Below, piece by piece: positions 11,558-21,377 of a stretch of DNA of 34,676 nucleotides. Within the stretch, counting starts at the first letter, position 1; each line of letters begins with the position of its first letter. Origin of the DNA: Seison nebaliae (taxonomy: Eukaryota; Rotifera; Pararotatoria; Seisonacea; Seisonidae); NCBI GenBank assembly GCA_023231475.1, contig JALJEE010002639.1:1-34676 (forward strand). The letters run 5' to 3'. The position numbers and the translations under genes were made by a program. The notes beneath the pieces were generated by a model. That model had not been told where the DNA came from. It saw nothing but the letters and a program-made list of their open reading frames with translations, and did not search any database.

Positions 11558-12097
11558 TTAAGAATTGCTTAAAGAAAATAGTTGATTTGTTAACGATGAA
11601 ATTCTGATAATTTCTTTCCTCCAATTGGATTCAACATCCATCAGAAATTCATATAATTTGTGTAAAATATCTTCATATTCATCAACATTCTTTTGAACTG
11701 GTATTTCAAGTAATATTTCATCAATTTCCCTACTCAAATTTGCAATAAATTCTACTTGTTTCAAACAATTTAGTTTTTTCTCTGTTAATTTGGTATAATA
11801 AAATTGTTTTTCGTGCATGGAAAGTGTGATCATCCGATTCACATTAATAAGCTTCTCATTTTCTGATTGATATTCACTTAAATATTTGAAAAATTTCTTC
11901 GAAATTCCACTCTCAGTCTTCTTAGAAATCTTAATGTTTTCGTCTATTGATATAATAAATAGTAATTGCTTCAATTCAATAATTCTCCTCAATCGCTCCT
12001 TCGTTACTTTAGTAAATAGTTCGTCGTTGTCAATCAAACGAAAGAGATTTCCATAGTTGCTTTCGAAGAATTTACCAACTACTTCTCTCGAATTCAT
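11558..12097 (-). CDS. Small helical/coiled-coil protein of unknown function (179 aa)
   Basis: This is a single-exon frame of 179 codons. The product is rich in Leu, Ile, Glu and Lys with long amphipathic stretches and reads as mostly alpha-helical. Hydrophobic residues recur at heptad-like spacing around residues 30-60, 75-135 and 140-175. There is no signal peptide, membrane helix or catalytic motif. The start lies 163 bp from the start of the divergently transcribed gene at 12261, consistent with a shared promoter. Small fast-evolving helical proteins of this kind occur in kinetochore, augmin and other scaffold complexes, but I cannot assign it to any. It could be a chance frame, although a 179-codon frame in such AT-rich DNA, with clear amphipathic periodicity and a good gene neighbour, argues otherwise. 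Confidence 0.55.
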   Translation of the reverse strand: MNSREVVGKFFESNYGNLFRLIDNDELFTKVTKERLRRIIELKQLLFIISIDENIKISKKTESGISKKFFKYLSEYQSENEKLINVNRMITLSMHEKQFYYTKLTEKKLNCLKQVEFIANLSREIDEILLEIPVQKNVDEYEDILHKLYEFLMDVESNWRKEIIRISSLTNQLFSLSNS

Positions 12098-12260
12098 TGC
12101 GCTTATGATTTGAATGTGTTCTTAAATTACGAAAAAATTTATTCCTGTGGAGAAGAAGGAATAATAATTTTTTCAGTAACTTGCAACTTGTTGTGCTCAT
12201 CGACGACTGAAATTGGTAATAACAGGAAAAAAAATCGATTTTTCTGTTTGTGCCGGGAAA
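12098..12260. promoter_or_regulatory. Probable bidirectional promoter region
   Basis: The 163 bp between two divergent start codons (12097 on the minus strand, 12261 on the plus strand) must hold both 5' UTRs and probably a shared promoter. No TATA box or other defined core element is convincing. There is an A-run followed by ATCGAT near 12232-12239. The assignment rests on gene arrangement only. Confidence 0.4.
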
Positions 12261-13105
12261 ATGTCAAACGAAAATGAAGAAATTAATGAAGTGAATAAAA
12301 AAGAAGAAAATTCAAATGAGAATGGTGAAGACGAAAAAGATGAAGTGGAATCGGTTACTGATAATAATAAGTATAAAAGACCGTCACTTGTTGAACAAAT
12401 GTTTTCAAAACGAGTCATCGTTTTAAGCGTCATCTTATCGATTGTTGTTACTATTGTCCGATTACCACCAATTGATCCCACTCACGAATTGTTATTAGTT
12501 CGACGACAAGTAATCATTAAAGAGCCTCGACATGTTGTTTATCGAATTGTGTCGAATATTATGGAAATTGAGAAAGTTCTAAAAATGTTTAATTAACTTT
12601 CTTCTATTTTCCTCTTTTCTTTCGTAACTTTTTAGTGGCACACGTATATGGGTCAAGCAAAACGAAAATTTAAATCCGCTAAAAAATCGTATAGTATCCA
12701 AACTAAATATCTATTCGGTTTATGTTAGTCTAATTCATTTAAAAACGGTTTTACGTTATTCCATAAAAGATTATCGTCAAGAGACACTAGAAATTGAAAA
12801 GGAGAAAACTTTTGAAGAAGTTGAGTTTGTGGTGAATAGCAAAATAATAAATCCAAGGATCAATATTCGTTTGGAAAACCATGTTGATGGATGCGAATTA
12901 GTCTATTCAATGTATGTAAGACAACAAACGATGTGGTTTCAAGTTAGTCAAAAATCTGTTTTAGATTTTATCGTTTTATAATTTACTGCTTCCCAATTTC
13001 TAGTATTTGTTAGCACCGTTCGTTGAATTTTTTGAGGATCAACAAAATCAGCAATCGATGTTAAATTTGAAATTTTTATTTATTCCAAATCCGAAAGATA
13101 AATGA
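12261..13105 (+). CDS. Membrane-anchored protein with a START/SRPBCC-like domain (244 aa)
   Basis: Three exons, 12261-12586, 12636-12942 and 13004-13105, join in phase to give 244 residues. Residues 1-40 are acidic and disordered. Residues about 51-68 (RVIVLSVILSIVVTIVRL) form a single membrane-spanning helix next to a basic flank. Residues about 80-244 begin with a strand-loop-helix pattern (VIIKEPRHVVYRIVSNI), continue through several beta-like segments and end in a long helix ahead of a Phe-rich tail. That order resembles the helix-grip fold of START/polyketide-cyclase proteins, which bind lipids or other hydrophobic ligands. If that is right, this would be a membrane-tethered lipid-binding protein; the fold assignment is inference from pattern, not from a recognised family signature. 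It is divergent from the gene at 12097 and convergent with ECT2, whose stop codon lies 390 bp away. The first intron begins GTTTAA and the second GTTAGT; both end in TAG. Confidence 0.6.
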
Positions 13106-13494
13106 AATCTCTGATTCCTCATCAATATATATATACGTATATGGGTATGGGTTTTTTGTGAAAAATCCAATTTAACTTATTAATTAACCAAATATAAGAT
13201 ATTTGTATCAATTTCTAAACATTGTCCAAATAATATGTGCACAGAAATGTTATTCGTATTTTAAATGTTTTTTATTTAAAAAATATGTTTTCTTATGAAT
13301 AGATCTAGTCATGGGATATGATTATGTGATCATTTTCTTTCTTTCTACAAAATTTTTATCAAATATATGGAAAATGTAAAAACTAAAATTTATTACTAAA
13401 AAATTTTTAAAATAAATTGAAAAATTGGAAAGCAACTGATGAAGAAATCGTTTAGGAGAATGTTAGAATGTGAATTTTAAACCTTGATTAAAAT
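13106..13494. other. Convergent 3' UTR spacer
   Basis: This stretch separates two convergent stop codons. It contains AT-rich DNA, a short TATATATACGTATAT tract near 13126-13142, and AATAAA-type signals for both strands: TTTATT at 13389-13394 reads as AATAAA for the minus-strand ECT2 gene, about 100 bp past its stop, and AATAAA near 13410 could serve the plus-strand gene. The two 3' UTRs may overlap. No gene seen. Confidence 0.5.
13389..13394 (-). terminator. Candidate polyadenylation signal for ECT2
   Basis: TTTATT on the plus strand reads AATAAA on the gene strand and lies about 100 bp past the ECT2 stop codon. The assignment rests on the hexamer and its distance only. Confidence 0.4.
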
Positions 13495-16400
13495 TTAAAA
13501 ATTTTCTACCGATTTCAATGGTTCATTTGATCTGCGTTTGAAATCCTTGGAACCATATCCAGAAACTGAACGGACAACATTATTTACATTTGATAACTGT
13601 GATTTCTCCGTAAGATCCAGATTTATATTATCGACAATGGACGAATATCCAGATGATTTGGTGGCTGCTGAAGCGTCGCTAATTTGTCGTACGACGCTGA
13701 CGGATTTATTGAAATGATCATCATCAGTCAACTCCTGATTTTCATTAATTTCATTCGGTAAATTACGTAATTCTTCATTGGATGGGGCAATGATGGAATC
13801 GGCCATAATATTAGTGAGAGAGTTGCGAGAAGTGTTTTTTATATTTGGATGTTGTTTTTCTGTTTGACCTTTGAGTATGGTATTCTTCCGTTTTTTAATC
13901 GGTGCTAGAACATATTTTTTGATGGGATATAAATTTTCTTTTATTACTGAAAAACGATTATGAGATTCTTTAGTTTTGTTGGTGGGACAAGAATTGACTA
14001 AAGTTTGAACAGTTAAATTTTCATTAAAATTTTCGTTTGTTGGAGTTTTGTCCAAAGCATCCGTTTCGCTTTCGAACGATGAATAATCATAATCTTTGGA
14101 CAATAATGTCGAATTTAAAGTTGAATCTTTCACCGGATCTATTTTAGTTTTAGATGATGATTTGCCATTGAGAATCGTCATTGTCTTTAATCGTCGCTTC
14201 AATGAGAGACTACTGTTACTACAATCAGTTTTTCGTTGTCGAAATAAGGTTTTTTTTCTTTGGATCAATGATGATGGAAGAGACGCTTTACTTCGACTAC
14301 TACAATCAGTTGTTCCACTCGTCTCACTAAGAATAGATGAGAGGATAGATAATTGGGATTCTCCTAATGGTTCATCATTCAACATTAACGAATTAGCAGA
14401 ATTGAATTCATTTTCATCGAAACCATTTTCTAATGATTTGAAATTGAGTGAGAGAGTATCAAACCTATCATCATTCACATCGTTGAAAGGAGTGAAAAGT
14501 TTTGATAATTTTGATTTTGATTTATTCTTCTTTCTCACATTCATTTGATGTGGTCCAATCGTTACACGTCGATCACTCAATCCATCCATATCAATAAATG
14601 ATGTTCGATTATTATTATTATTATTATTTCCGTTATTATTGTTATTCGTGAATATTGATGATGTGTTATGCAATAATGATTTTTTTGAACATTTCAACAT
14701 TACACGATTTGTCCATCGATTCAATTTGGTTAAAGAGTCATTGATACTACTATGAGATCGAGTTAAATCGAATGTGGAACGAGCTCGACATTCACTTGAT
14801 TGATCATTTTGGGAATTGTGAACAATTTCACGGAATAAATTCTTCTTTCCACTAGATGCACAATGTCTCGTTGGTGTGACATATGATAATGTGACGTTAT
14901 TATGCGAAGGTTTCGATAAACGATTGGATGATCGAAGATGATTTATTTTCGTTTGTTTTCCTGATGACTGATGTTTAATGTTCTTCACTGAATCAAATGT
15001 CAATTTCGAATGTGAATGATTCCTCCTTGAATTCGATCTCGATCGCTGTCCATCCTCCAAATCTGTCACAATATTTTTCCGATTATTTGACAAATTCAAA
15101 TCACTTCCATGACGCAATTCTGACCACTGATTTTCATCATCTATCATTTCCTCATTCTTCTCAATAAAACTTTCGGTCTCAAAATTATCTTTTGGTTTCT
15201 GTTTCCCATTAACTGGACGTGGCTGAGCGAAAGAAATTGCACGATGTAATTTTTTCGTTAACTGATTCATAAATTTATGTTGTTGAATTGGTTGATTGAA
15301 TGGTGAAGAATCGACATTCGGCAATTTCGAATTCTTATTGAAATCATCATCACATTCATTTGAATTATCGACAAATTTATTTTCCTTATTATTATCGTCA
15401 ATGATCGATTGAATATATTCACCATAAACGTCGAATGGCGAACGGAGATTATAGAAAAGAGAATCGTCAATGTCACAAATGAATAATTCGGGATGGAATT
15501 CATCAGTTTGAAAGAAGTTGTTATATCGATCAGCGATTTGATTAGCGAACATTTGAATATATTCCTCTTTGATCTCATCCAATAATTGTTGTTGGACATA
15601 TGTTTGATTGCTGATTGTTGTATCACATTTCTTTAACAAATTTTGAAATATCTTCCTATTGATCGGCTGAGTCAAATGTACATAAAAGAGAGATGATGTG
15701 AACTTATTTGGAGGAATATTCTTCAACTCCTTCAACATTTCTTCCTTCTTCAATTCTTTTGCTGACGATATCGAATGAAATTGGACATCATTCACGTTCG
15801 TCGTTGAACAGACACATTCCTCTCGTCTCAACATTCCAATATGAATAATTTGTTGAGATGTATTGGAAATGATTCGGAAAACTTTGCCGATCTCTAACAA
15901 ATCGATTTTATGAACAAATTTGAATTGTATCTTATCTGATTGAACTAAATTCATTTGTTGTTGTTGAGATAAGAATGATAATTGATTAGTAGAATTCTGA
16001 TAATTCTGTTGTTGTTGTTGTTGAGGATTATATTCATAAATTGAATCATTTTCATTCGATCGAATAGAAGAAAAGAAATTCTTATTATTCTTCCCATGAA
16101 ATTGGAACATCTTCTCACCAGACGTTGTGATGAGTCGATGATCATCACGAAAAGTAGTTATGGTATTTGTTCGAATTTCCTGTGTACTCGCACGCTCTTT
16201 ATCCTGATGACGTGAATACAATTTCTTATGAGCATTTGATTGATTTTGATTAGGAATATCTTCATGAAATGATGTCAATCCTGTGGAGAGTTGATGATGT
16301 TTCGAAGAGAATGACGAATCCTTTTCACTATTATGTCTCTTCAATGAATCTGTTGAACAGATCTCTTGGAAATAGTTGGAGAATTGTGTCCAATTATGTT

Positions 16401-18735
16401 TGATTTGTTGATGCATTTGTTTCATTTCACTATTCCTTAAAATCTTCACAAATAATATACAATCGGTTAATAAGAACATAGTTAAATCATTCGATGTCAA
16501 CGAGTGAGAAGACGAAATACTTGTTCGATTATTGGCAGATGAAGAAGTTGAATGGAAAATCGGTTTTTGCACATAAGGAACATGTGTATCTCTCATTTCC
16601 CATTGTTCTTTTGAAATGTTATAAGAAATTTTCGGTGTTGACGGTAGAACTAACGAGGAGAATTCGATACTATTCAACATTTCACAACAATCGATTCGTT
16701 GTATTAATTGTCGATTGGCAGCGAGTAATTGAGGTGGACATTTGTCAATTAAATTGAATAATTTAAATAATTGAACATAATTTTCTGCTTGTTTCTTATT
16801 TTCATTAATATGAAATAAAACTTCTTTAATTTTCGTCAATGCCACTGGAATCAAACGAGAATCAGCATTATCTGATGGAGAATGTTCTTCAATCTTCTCG
16901 AATAATAACTGATAACGTGGCAATCGTTGCATCGGTAATAATAACAAATCATTCAACTTCTGTCGAGCACACAAGAAATTCAACGAAGTTTCTTGAAGGA
17001 ACTTCTGGAATGGAAGATGTCTCTTCTCTAAACTCGACAATCGTTGAAGACTCTTATCCACATAATTGAGATATGGAGGATATTTCTGACGAAATTTCGT
17101 AATGTAATTTACAAAAATATTTCCAATCGACGGTTGATCATTCACCCAATCATATTTTTTCTTATCTTTCTCTTTTAAAATCTCTTCGATCTTATCCCAA
17201 TAAAACGGAATTTTCAACGACCATTTCCGTTTCAATTTCATTTCGCTACATTTCATTTCGAAATAAATCAAATGGAAATCCAACAGAATTAGCTGAATTA
17301 AAATATCACAATGCAATTCATAAATCGATTCGATATCACCAAAAACTTCTTTAATTTCCGTTATCGAAATATCTGACAATTCAGCATTGGTGATGATTTG
17401 ATATTTGAATAAATAGATAATTGCATGAAGTTGTTTAAAATAAGAGAATTCCGTATCGACCAATTCACGATATAGTAAATATCTTTTATTTGATCGATTA
17501 TTATTCTTACTTGAATTCACCAGAATATTTTTTTTATTCAAAACAGAATTAGGTGAATTTTTATTATTAGTCGTCACAAGAATGGTAGAGGAGGATGCAG
17601 AAATACTTAACGATTTCTTTTTAATCGTTTTCCCACGATCTTGTTGAACTAATTTCTGTTGTAGCCATCGATCATTGATCAAATGGATTTTTGGTGGAAA
17701 GTCTGATGATTTTTCTTTCGATTTCCAATGGAATATCGTATCATTTAATTCATAAAAATTTTGAAGACATCGATACATATTGGGTGAAGATAAACTAATT
17801 CTTGTTAATTCTGTTTCCTTCATCGAATCGAATGAGAGATGTTTCATATTGTTCATCTCTTCAAAATTATCCATATTTCTGATTTGTGCAACGGAAAATG
17901 TTTCAGGATTTTTCAATAATAATAAATATGATGGAAACGATTTAGAATGTAATAGATCTTCATCATTCTTCCATTGACCATCATTCTCTTCGATCAGTCT
18001 CTTCAGTTCAATCAACTGACTAATTGATAATTGATGTTGATCAATGAAGAGAAATGTCAATCCATAAAACGGTTTTATTTGATATTTCAATAAGAATTGT
18101 TTATAATTCACAATTGGTATTCGATAATTCATCGAATTCATATTCTTCAATTCATTTTTGGCTAATTCGTTGAGATCAAGTAACCATTTCCGATTGACGA
18201 TTGATATGGGATTAGTTGATCGTTGATTTTGTATGGCTTTCGAATATTTCTTACTTGAAACACATTTCACTATCAGATGTGTGGTTATATCACATAATTC
18301 ACTTCGTACACTTCCACCCAAATGATGAACCATATCCGAATCGGAAAACAATTCTAATGAATTTTCATATCCACAAAACGTTATAACAAATCCTTCCATC
18401 ATCCGACAGTATAACGGACGTCGATAAACTGAAAGAAATTTCTCATTTTTCAAATGGTCAAATAGAATTGGCAATCCGAAAACTTGAATATTATGTTGTC
18501 TCAACCATTTGACGGAATGAGATGATCTCAATAAAATATCGAAATCTTCCAAAATGAGAAAACTACCATCTCTCGTCAACTTCTCATAAGGAAATACATT
18601 AATCTCTGATTCTCCTTCAATTATCTCAATATCATAATTCTCATATAAGAATCGATTCATTTCAATCATTCTCATGAATCGTTCACTAATCTTATAGAGA
18701 TATAAGAATGGCAACATCTTCTTCTCATCGATCAT
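13495..18735 (-). CDS. ECT2: ECT2/Pebble Rho guanine nucleotide exchange factor (1746 aa, single exon)
   Basis: ECT2 activates RhoA at the cell equator during anaphase, when centralspindlin relieves its autoinhibition, and so positions the cytokinetic ring. Domains in order: N-terminal BRCT-like unit about residues 35-100; BRCT1 about 113-205, introduced by the family-typical RRPLYC; BRCT2 about 215-360; DH catalytic domain about 418-640 with LPMQRLPRYQLLFEKIEEHS and the HINENKKQAE helix; linker CPPQLLAANRQLIQRID as in ECT2; PH domain split between about 740-766 and 935 onward; a Lys/Arg-rich TKKLHRAISF motif near 1160, matching the C-terminal basic region of ECT2; then a tail of almost 600 mainly disordered residues. 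Vertebrate and fly proteins are about 850-950 residues. The extra length is a Gln/Asn-rich insert in PH and the tail. The frame is uninterrupted although neighbouring genes have introns. The start chosen is the first Met, but a 5' exon is possible because vertebrate ECT2 has more residues before the BRCT region. Confidence 0.95.
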   Translation of the reverse strand: MIDEKKMLPFLYLYKISERFMRMIEMNRFLYENYDIEIIEGESEINVFPYEKLTRDGSFLILEDFDILLRSSHSVKWLRQHNIQVFGLPILFDHLKNEKFLSVYRRPLYCRMMEGFVITFCGYENSLELFSDSDMVHHLGGSVRSELCDITTHLIVKCVSSKKYSKAIQNQRSTNPISIVNRKWLLDLNELAKNELKNMNSMNYRIPIVNYKQFLLKYQIKPFYGLTFLFIDQHQLSISQLIELKRLIEENDGQWKNDEDLLHSKSFPSYLLLLKNPETFSVAQIRNMDNFEEMNNMKHLSFDSMKETELTRISLSSPNMYRCLQNFYELNDTIFHWKSKEKSSDFPPKIHLINDRWLQQKLVQQDRGKTIKKKSLSISASSSTILVTTNNKNSPNSVLNKKNILVNSSKNNNRSNKRYLLYRELVDTEFSYFKQLHAIIYLFKYQIITNAELSDISITEIKEVFGDIESIYELHCDILIQLILLDFHLIYFEMKCSEMKLKRKWSLKIPFYWDKIEEILKEKDKKKYDWVNDQPSIGNIFVNYITKFRQKYPPYLNYVDKSLQRLSSLEKRHLPFQKFLQETSLNFLCARQKLNDLLLLPMQRLPRYQLLFEKIEEHSPSDNADSRLIPVALTKIKEVLFHINENKKQAENYVQLFKLFNLIDKCPPQLLAANRQLIQRIDCCEMLNSIEFSSLVLPSTPKISYNISKEQWEMRDTHVPYVQKPIFHSTSSSANNRTSISSSHSLTSNDLTMFLLTDCILFVKILRNSEMKQMHQQIKHNWTQFSNYFQEICSTDSLKRHNSEKDSSFSSKHHQLSTGLTSFHEDIPNQNQSNAHKKLYSRHQDKERASTQEIRTNTITTFRDDHRLITTSGEKMFQFHGKNNKNFFSSIRSNENDSIYEYNPQQQQQQNYQNSTNQLSFLSQQQQMNLVQSDKIQFKFVHKIDLLEIGKVFRIISNTSQQIIHIGMLRREECVCSTTNVNDVQFHSISSAKELKKEEMLKELKNIPPNKFTSSLFYVHLTQPINRKIFQNLLKKCDTTISNQTYVQQQLLDEIKEEYIQMFANQIADRYNNFFQTDEFHPELFICDIDDSLFYNLRSPFDVYGEYIQSIIDDNNKENKFVDNSNECDDDFNKNSKLPNVDSSPFNQPIQQHKFMNQLTKKLHRAISFAQPRPVNGKQKPKDNFETESFIEKNEEMIDDENQWSELRHGSDLNLSNNRKNIVTDLEDGQRSRSNSRRNHSHSKLTFDSVKNIKHQSSGKQTKINHLRSSNRLSKPSHNNVTLSYVTPTRHCASSGKKNLFREIVHNSQNDQSSECRARSTFDLTRSHSSINDSLTKLNRWTNRVMLKCSKKSLLHNTSSIFTNNNNNGNNNNNNNRTSFIDMDGLSDRRVTIGPHQMNVRKKNKSKSKLSKLFTPFNDVNDDRFDTLSLNFKSLENGFDENEFNSANSLMLNDEPLGESQLSILSSILSETSGTTDCSSRSKASLPSSLIQRKKTLFRQRKTDCSNSSLSLKRRLKTMTILNGKSSSKTKIDPVKDSTLNSTLLSKDYDYSSFESETDALDKTPTNENFNENLTVQTLVNSCPTNKTKESHNRFSVIKENLYPIKKYVLAPIKKRKNTILKGQTEKQHPNIKNTSRNSLTNIMADSIIAPSNEELRNLPNEINENQELTDDDHFNKSVSVVRQISDASAATKSSGYSSIVDNINLDLTEKSQLSNVNNVVRSVSGYGSKDFKRRSNEPLKSVENF

Positions 18736-19850
18736 CTTTCTCTTTCAATATCACAATTATGGAACCGTCCAGTGTGGAATGTTCAGTCCAAAATGAAAGT
18801 GCGTCAACTTCGAATGGAAAAAAAAGAAATGAGAATGACTGTTAATAAAACCAATCCAAATCACATGTACACATGTACTACTAGTTACGAAGGTAAACTA
18901 CCTAACATCGGAAGTAAAGCTTCTTTTTGAAATTGTTCATAATTGAAAATTTTCGTCAAACATCTTTCTTTTGGGGAAAATTACACATTTGATCTTTTCC
19001 TCTTATATACTCATGACATCATCGTCTTCAATCTCGAACGACCAAAATTTTTGTTTAATTTCAATTAATAATAATAATTGTTGTGGTAAACAAACAGGAG
19101 AAATAAAGTTTTTCTTCCCAATCGGAATTTGATATCTATATCGAATTGTTACTTTATGTTCAAAGTTTAATCATTTTCTTCGTTTTATTCGAATTATCAC
19201 CATACATGTACACAATTGTATTTGGCGTTTCCTCATCGAGAAATCATTATGATAAATAAAAAAAACTAATTTATTTCCATTAAAATATAAATTTGATAGT
19301 ATCGTCATAAACAGTTTCATCAAGCCTAATACAATTTGTACGAACAATGGAAATGATTTCAAGTGAAGACATGAAGATCTTGTACAAAATAGAAAGTTCA
19401 GTAAATTCTCATTTTGAGTAAGCAAGAGAATTTTATTAAAAGGAATCTTTTTAACTTTTGAACCCGTCGAATCGTATCGATCTTTGCTCTAATTTACTTC
19501 GTTTTCTTTCGTAAGATTATCAGAAAAATTTAAATTGAACTGTTTTGGCATCGACTAAATTAAATATTTATTCATCCATCCATCATCACCTTGAAATTGG
19601 AGGTGTACGAGAAAATTGGTATATATATATTCATTATTGATATCACGTAATGAAAAGGATGATTAAGAGGAACACATGATTGATCTTCTCCCATCAAAGT
19701 GGAAAGATAAAATTTGAACGAATGAAATATGAAATTAATTATAAAGAAAAATTGAATGACGGAAATACAAAACCTCCTCCTGCTTCCATCCTCATTGCTC
19801 TCCTATGATTATTTTAGTTAATGTTGTTCTTATTGCTCTGAATTGTACTA

Positions 19851-19880
19851 GTGATGGTGGTGGTGATGGTGATGGTAGTG
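19851..19880. repeat. GAT/GGT trinucleotide simple repeat
   Basis: An imperfect run of GGT and GAT triplets, similar in type to the CAT/ATC runs elsewhere in the window. A small open frame (19805-20005) passes through it but shows nothing else coding-like. Confidence 0.75.
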
Positions 19881-21302
19881 TTGCTATTACTTCTTTTCTA
19901 CTTTGTGTTAGATTTAAATCGACGCTTTCTTTTCATTTACATAACGAATGTATGCATACGTCCAACGCAACTGTTAAAGGAAGGCACAGCATTATGTTGA
20001 TGTAGTATTATTATTTCTTTTTCCTTATTGATTCACCACCATAACGATCATCAAATGTGAACTAATTGTACTAATTTTCTTGTATCTTTCAACATCTCTA
20101 GACATCAATCTTCGATTTATCTAGCAATTCTTGTCGAAAATTTGTTTATCACATCGATAAATAGAAATTGCGTCTACGTTCTTTTAGCAGCAAAATAAAC
20201 TTTGTTTTTTTCTAATTATTTTCCGATACTTCCAATCAGTATGCATGGGGGAACTTTCCCAAATTTATTGCTAATTTCCGAAGAAATTTGGAAAGGAAAA
20301 AATTTTAAAGAAAATGAGAGTAAGTCCATTTATGCAATAAAACATCAGGCATCGTTTCATCTTTTCGTTTGAAGAATACAAAATGTTTAATTATTTCCAA
20401 TTTTCACTTTTGTATGTAATATTATCGATTGGTTATCCATGATTACTTTAGGTCAGAAATCGTTATATTTGAGAACGGAAGTTCATCAAACCGAACGGAA
20501 GAATGAGGCCTTTCAACAGATTTGGTAGGAGTATTAATATCCGATATGTTATTATCATTAGTAAATATGTAGCGAAGTATGTGTGCATTTGGAGAGAAAA
20601 TCAGAGTAAATACCTATTAAACAAAATTATATTTCGATATGCGGTTACTTACTTATCTACAAATTTTAGTCGGTTGATTCCTTCCTTGCTTACTTTCTTC
20701 GTTATTCTTTTATTATTTGAATATTATATGTACATTAGGACGAATTCGTACCAAGTAGAATAGTGAGATAAACATGCACTTTCTACATTCAAACATCCGC
20801 CGATGCAGAAAATGGAATAAAACAGCAGATGTTTTGATGAAGAACGAGTAGTGGCAATTGGACGATTGGCAAAATGATTATTATGAACAATTTGCCTTAT
20901 GTTCAATAAATACACTTGACCGAATTCTCCCATTCTAGTTCCATAACGATCCAATCCATAATGATTGATCGTATCGAAGAAATTATATATTTAAATTTTA
21001 AGAATTTCTTTCCAATTATTATTTCAACTGACCATAAGAAAGAGACTAAAGATTTTTTGTCTGACTAAGGCAGGGAGTAATCGAACGGAATAAATCAATT
21101 ATTCTTGTCATTGACATTCATCATCAACCCAACTGTAAATATGGAGAACTTAATGATTGTTGTTTGTTAGTATATGTATCTTCGAATTCATCCGAACAAT
21201 GCATATAAGTCTCTCTTATTCGGATATTGGTGGCTGTTCGATTTTCCCCTTTGAATCAAAAGACGAAGTAGTACATTAATTTTTGTCTGATGCACATGAT
21301 AA

Positions 21303-21377
21303 AATATATATCTATATTATCATATCGATATATATATATGTCATATACACATATGTATATATATATATATATCGATA
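21303..21377. repeat. TA-rich tract with flanking TATCGATA palindromes
   Basis: A run of alternating TA holds two perfect TATCGATA octamers, at 21323-21330 and 21370-21377. Together with the TA runs beside them they form inverted arms of about 17 bp around a short centre, so a hairpin or cruciform is possible. TATCGATA is also the DRE consensus bound by the insect factor DREF. Confidence 0.7.

Noticed and set aside
14096-14548. A 150-codon plus-strand frame inside ECT2
   Set aside because: It is the antisense shadow of the ECT2 coding strand, whose frame and domains are clear.
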